Source: JAICXG01 sp036825615
GTDB lineage: Bacteria; Verrucomicrobiota; Verrucomicrobiia; Chthoniobacterales; UBA10450
Assembly: GCA_036825615.1 (NCBI GenBank)
Contig: DAISXY010000007.1
Coordinates: forward strand, 1-64,000
Direction of reading: 5' to 3'
DNA length: 64,000 bases
Of this stretch, positions 61,576 to 64,000 are shown piece after piece. A program made the translations under genes and the position numbers. Below the pieces are notes generated by a model. It searched no databases. It was not told the origin of the DNA and saw nothing but the letters and a program-made list of their open reading frames with translations. Every line of letters starts with the position of its first letter. Positions within the stretch are counted from its first letter, which is position 1.

Positions 61576-63417
61576 TCAGGGCGAAGGAGACGGCGAGGCG
61601 CTCGCTGTGCCCGTCGGGCTGGGCGTCGGTGAAGGCGAGACGGCTTTGCTCAAGGGTAACTTCAAGGCGCTCGCATCGGGATTGCTGATGACGAAGGTGC
61701 CTTCGTGTTGATCGGTTTTCGCGAACCACATCCCCTCCGCGGTCGGACTGCCGATCGTGAGCTTGTGCTGCATCTTGTCGTCGGGTGAGGTGGTGAAGGT
61801 GATGACGAACTGCGGTTTGTCGAAGCCATGTTCCGGTTTGGTTGCGCCGGCCCAGCGCACAGCGCGCAGACTGGCGAGGGTGTTGAGGAGCGACTGCACG
61901 TTCGTAAGATCGATCTCGCCTTTGCCGTTCAGCCATTTCCAATCTTTCGGCCCGTTCCTCACGAGCGATTCTTCGCGGTCGGTAACACGAGAGAAGCGGT
62001 GGATTTCCTCCGGCTTAAAATTGAAGATGGCGAGCGCCTGCCATTGCAACGGGTCGTGCCAGATCTTGGTCGAGAGATCGGCCTTGGTCGCGAGGATAAA
62101 CGGCTCCTCGTTGATCCGCGCGTAGATTTCCCCGTTTTCCACCCGGCCAAAGGAGATCGTCAGGTAAGGGTGTTCGCCCGCCGCGGTCTCGGCCGTGTTT
62201 TCCGAGGCGAAGGAGCTGAAGGTGAGTTTTAGTTGCGGCTGGTCCAGTCCATACTTCGGCAGATCCGAGGCAGTATCAGCGACAAACCGCGTCACCTGCG
62301 TCTCGTTCAGCAGGTCGATGAGACGCCGCACTTCCTCGCTGTTTGCCGGCTCGTTATTGCGGCTGGCGATGGTCCAGCTCTGGTCCTTGCGCGCGAGGGT
62401 GATCTTCGGTTCGCCGGCCGCCTCGATGTGGATGCGGTCGAGGTTGTTCGTGTCGAGGCTGACGAGATGGCGATCGCGCAGGTCGTTAGGCCGCACCTTC
62501 AGCAGATCCTCGGTTTTTTTCGGCAAGGCGTAGACGCCGTTCCGCGGCAGATAACGAACGTAAATCGCGTCCTTGAGCTTGTCCGCCACCGCTCCAATCT
62601 GAAGCACCCGGCCTTCCTTTTCCCGCGGGCCATAAATGGTGATCGAGCCCCGCGGCTCCGAAAGTCCGTAGCCGTGCAGATCGCCGCTGTCAGTCCCAAC
62701 AAATTCCTCGATCCGCGCGTTCGTCACGTTCGCCAAAAGGTCGCCGATTTTCTCGTCGTCCCCTCGCGCCTGGAGCGGCTTGTCGATCTGCCAATGTTCG
62801 CCCTTTTTCGCCAGCTCAATTTCGCCCGCCGGAGTCTTGATGATCGCGCGTGTGACCTGCGCGGTCGTAAGATCCGTCAGTTTGCGGTCGCGAAATTCGT
62901 CCGCCTTTTTCGAAATGTCCGCCCGCACGTTTTGCGAGGCGAGAATCACCTCCTTCGAATCGGCGAGCCGGACATAGATTTTCCCTTCCAGCGCGGCGTC
63001 CTTGCCGAAAAGGATCTCGCGGGATTCGTTAGGCAACAGCAGCCGCAGGCGCAGCTTTGGTTGCGCGAGCCCATATTCGTGGAGACGCCCTTTTTCCGCG
63101 GTCACGTCTTTCTCCGGGATAACCGCGTCGCGGCGCCAGAGCTCGAGATCGCTGATCAAATTATCGATCTCGGCGCTGTCCGCCTGGTCCTTGACCGGAG
63201 CCGTCAGGCGCCAGGTTCCATCCCGGCGCTGCAGTTCAATCCGATCGTCGCCATTTTGAATCACAATCCCCTCGAGTTTGTCGCGATCAAAATTCAGCAC
63301 GTTGCCCGCGGCCCGGCGCGTCTCGGCGGTGTTTGGCTGTTTACTTTCGAAAAACTTGATCCAGACCCCGAGGCCGATCGCGAGCAGAAGAAGAATAATG
63401 GTGGTGCGCAGCTTCAT
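61576..63417 (-). CDS. DUF4340-domain protein (partner of Gld-type ABC transporter)
   Basis: 613 aa. One N-terminal membrane segment (TIILLLLAIGLGVWIKF), then repeated DUF4340 modules of ~150 residues each containing LAQPKLRLRLL/LDQPQLKLTF and RDRKLTDLTT-like segments (~70-210, 220-360, 370-500, 510-600). The C-terminus is a Ser-Pro-Thr tail. DUF4340 genes usually follow gldG-like genes, as here (10 bases). Probably a periplasmic protein of an ABC export or cell-surface system. Motif copies 62483 and 63026. Confidence 0.9.
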   Translation of the reverse strand: MKLRTTIILLLLAIGLGVWIKFFESKQPNTAETRRAAGNVLNFDRDKLEGIVIQNGDDRIELQRRDGTWRLTAPVKDQADSAEIDNLISDLELWRRDAVIPEKDVTAEKGRLHEYGLAQPKLRLRLLLPNESREILFGKDAALEGKIYVRLADSKEVILASQNVRADISKKADEFRDRKLTDLTTAQVTRAIIKTPAGEIELAKKGEHWQIDKPLQARGDDEKIGDLLANVTNARIEEFVGTDSGDLHGYGLSEPRGSITIYGPREKEGRVLQIGAVADKLKDAIYVRYLPRNGVYALPKKTEDLLKVRPNDLRDRHLVSLDTNNLDRIHIEAAGEPKITLARKDQSWTIASRNNEPANSEEVRRLIDLLNETQVTRFVADTASDLPKYGLDQPQLKLTFSSFASENTAETAAGEHPYLTISFGRVENGEIYARINEEPFILATKADLSTKIWHDPLQWQALAIFNFKPEEIHRFSRVTDREESLVRNGPKDWKWLNGKGEIDLTNVQSLLNTLASLRAVRWAGATKPEHGFDKPQFVITFTTSPDDKMQHKLTIGSPTAEGMWFAKTDQHEGTFVISNPDASALKLPLSKAVSPSPTPSPTGTASASPSPSP

Positions 63418-63426
63418 CCTTTGTCG

Positions 63427-64000
63427 TTAGGCTCGACGTCGCCACCAGACGAGCGAGCCGAGGATTGCCGGCACAAGCGGAATCAGGACCAGAATGATCC
63501 AGCGCAGATTGCGCAGTGACTCTTCGGCCAGGCTAAAGGTAAGTGTCTGCGGAATCTTTGGCGCGATTCCGATGAGTTGCTCCCGACTCAGCAGCCAGTT
63601 AATGCTCCCGGAGATGAAATCGAGCTGCTGCTGGTCCTGAGTAAGGGCGTTATCCTGGATGAAAGTAGAGTTACTGACGACGATCAACCGCGCCGAGTTC
63701 AGCTGGACCCGCTCGTCCGCGCTCCCGCCTTTCTCGACCGCGGCCGCAATCGTAAGCGGCTCGCCTTTGTCTTTCGCCGGATCGTATTGCAAAAGCGCTT
63801 CGTCGTCCGAGTAATAATCGGTTTCACCCCAATAACCCTTTTCCGCCTGGGCGAGCGGAGTGAGATGAACATTGGCCGCGGCTACGCGTTGTGACTCGAG
63901 TGTGAGTGAACTGGTCGCGCCGAAAAAGGGCGCGCGCACATCGGCGAGACGCTTGGTCACCGGGCTATCGGCTAGAAAATGGGCAACCACATCGCGCACC
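63427..64000 (-). CDS. GldG-like ABC-type uncharacterised transport protein (C-terminal part)
   Basis: Partial: the 5' end lies beyond the window. About 190 residues: SSLTLESQRVAAANVHLTPL, GETDYYSDDEALLQYDPAKD, LIVVSNSTFIQDNAL, SINWLLSREQLIGIAPKIPQ, and one C-terminal membrane helix (WIILVLIPLVPAILGSLVWW) with RRRA end. This matches the auxiliary/GldG component of Gld-type ABC systems. Its TAA stop (63427-63429) lies in a TCGTTAGGC word. Confidence 0.88.
   Translation of the reverse strand, partial: VRDVVAHFLADSPVTKRLADVRAPFFGATSSLTLESQRVAAANVHLTPLAQAEKGYWGETDYYSDDEALLQYDPAKDKGEPLTIAAAVEKGGSADERVQLNSARLIVVSNSTFIQDNALTQDQQQLDFISGSINWLLSREQLIGIAPKIPQTLTFSLAEESLRNLRWIILVLIPLVPAILGSLVWWRRRA

Overview
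The window is about 64 kb of GC-rich DNA from a Gram-negative bacterium: BamA, Skp/OmpH, a LolA-like protein and a heptose adenylyltransferase are all present. The best guess is a soil-type Verrucomicrobiota (Chthoniobacterales/Spartobacteria-like). The evidence is a UBact-proteasome operon, a group 1h [NiFe]-hydrogenase locus, futalosine-pathway menaquinone synthesis (MqnC), and a secreted protein with the IGGFIV...RALGPSL...NDNW sandwich repeats common in that phylum. The assignment is inference; no rRNA or tRNA was recognised.

Layout. 1-7 kb: minus-strand group 1h hydrogenase operon (small subunit cut by the left edge, maturation protease, four accessory proteins, a NifU-domain protein, a 7Fe ferredoxin, an aminotransferase). 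7-12.7 kb: amino-acid permease, TPR protein, TraB/GumN protein, a small unknown module, glutaredoxin, rfaE2, purN. 12.7-17.5 kb: minus-strand block TVP38-cdd-mnmG-plsY-gpsA. 17.7-20.4 kb: three coupled sugar/surface genes. 20.4-27 kb: ECF sigma/anti-sigma/PDZ unit, FAD oxidoreductase, zinc-ribbon miniproteins, PHP phosphoesterase. 26.8-35.7 kb: signalling block (1231-aa PAS/GAF kinase, CheB-CheR-PAS fusion, stand-alone CheB) interrupted by a REP-associated transposase bracketed by identical REP pairs. 36-41.4 kb: S9 peptidase, second TraB protein, repeat-rich intergenic region, Kelch protein. 41.6-47.6 kb: glpX, a beta/gamma-crystallin, mqnC, bamA-skp. 47.6-52.4 kb: cell-wall genes and the UBact-PrcB-PrcA operon. 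52.4-57.9 kb: lipid/sugar transfer genes, LolA-like protein, secreted cyclophilin. 57.9-61.5 kb: gapA-(four-helix bundle)-pgk-tpiA. 61.6-64 kb: DUF4340 and GldG-like genes.

The strongest unexplained signal is a 9-base word, GCCTAACGA, found by eye about 50 times on both strands (roughly one per 1.3 kb, against about 0.5 expected from base composition). It lies mostly inside genes (read as Pro-Asn-Asp/Glu, Ser-Leu-Gly or Leu-Thr) and sometimes supplies stop codons between convergent genes. Its density and behaviour resemble DNA-uptake sequences of Neisseria and Haemophilus. A second layer is several families of short palindromic repeats whose stems vary by compensatory changes around conserved heads and loops.
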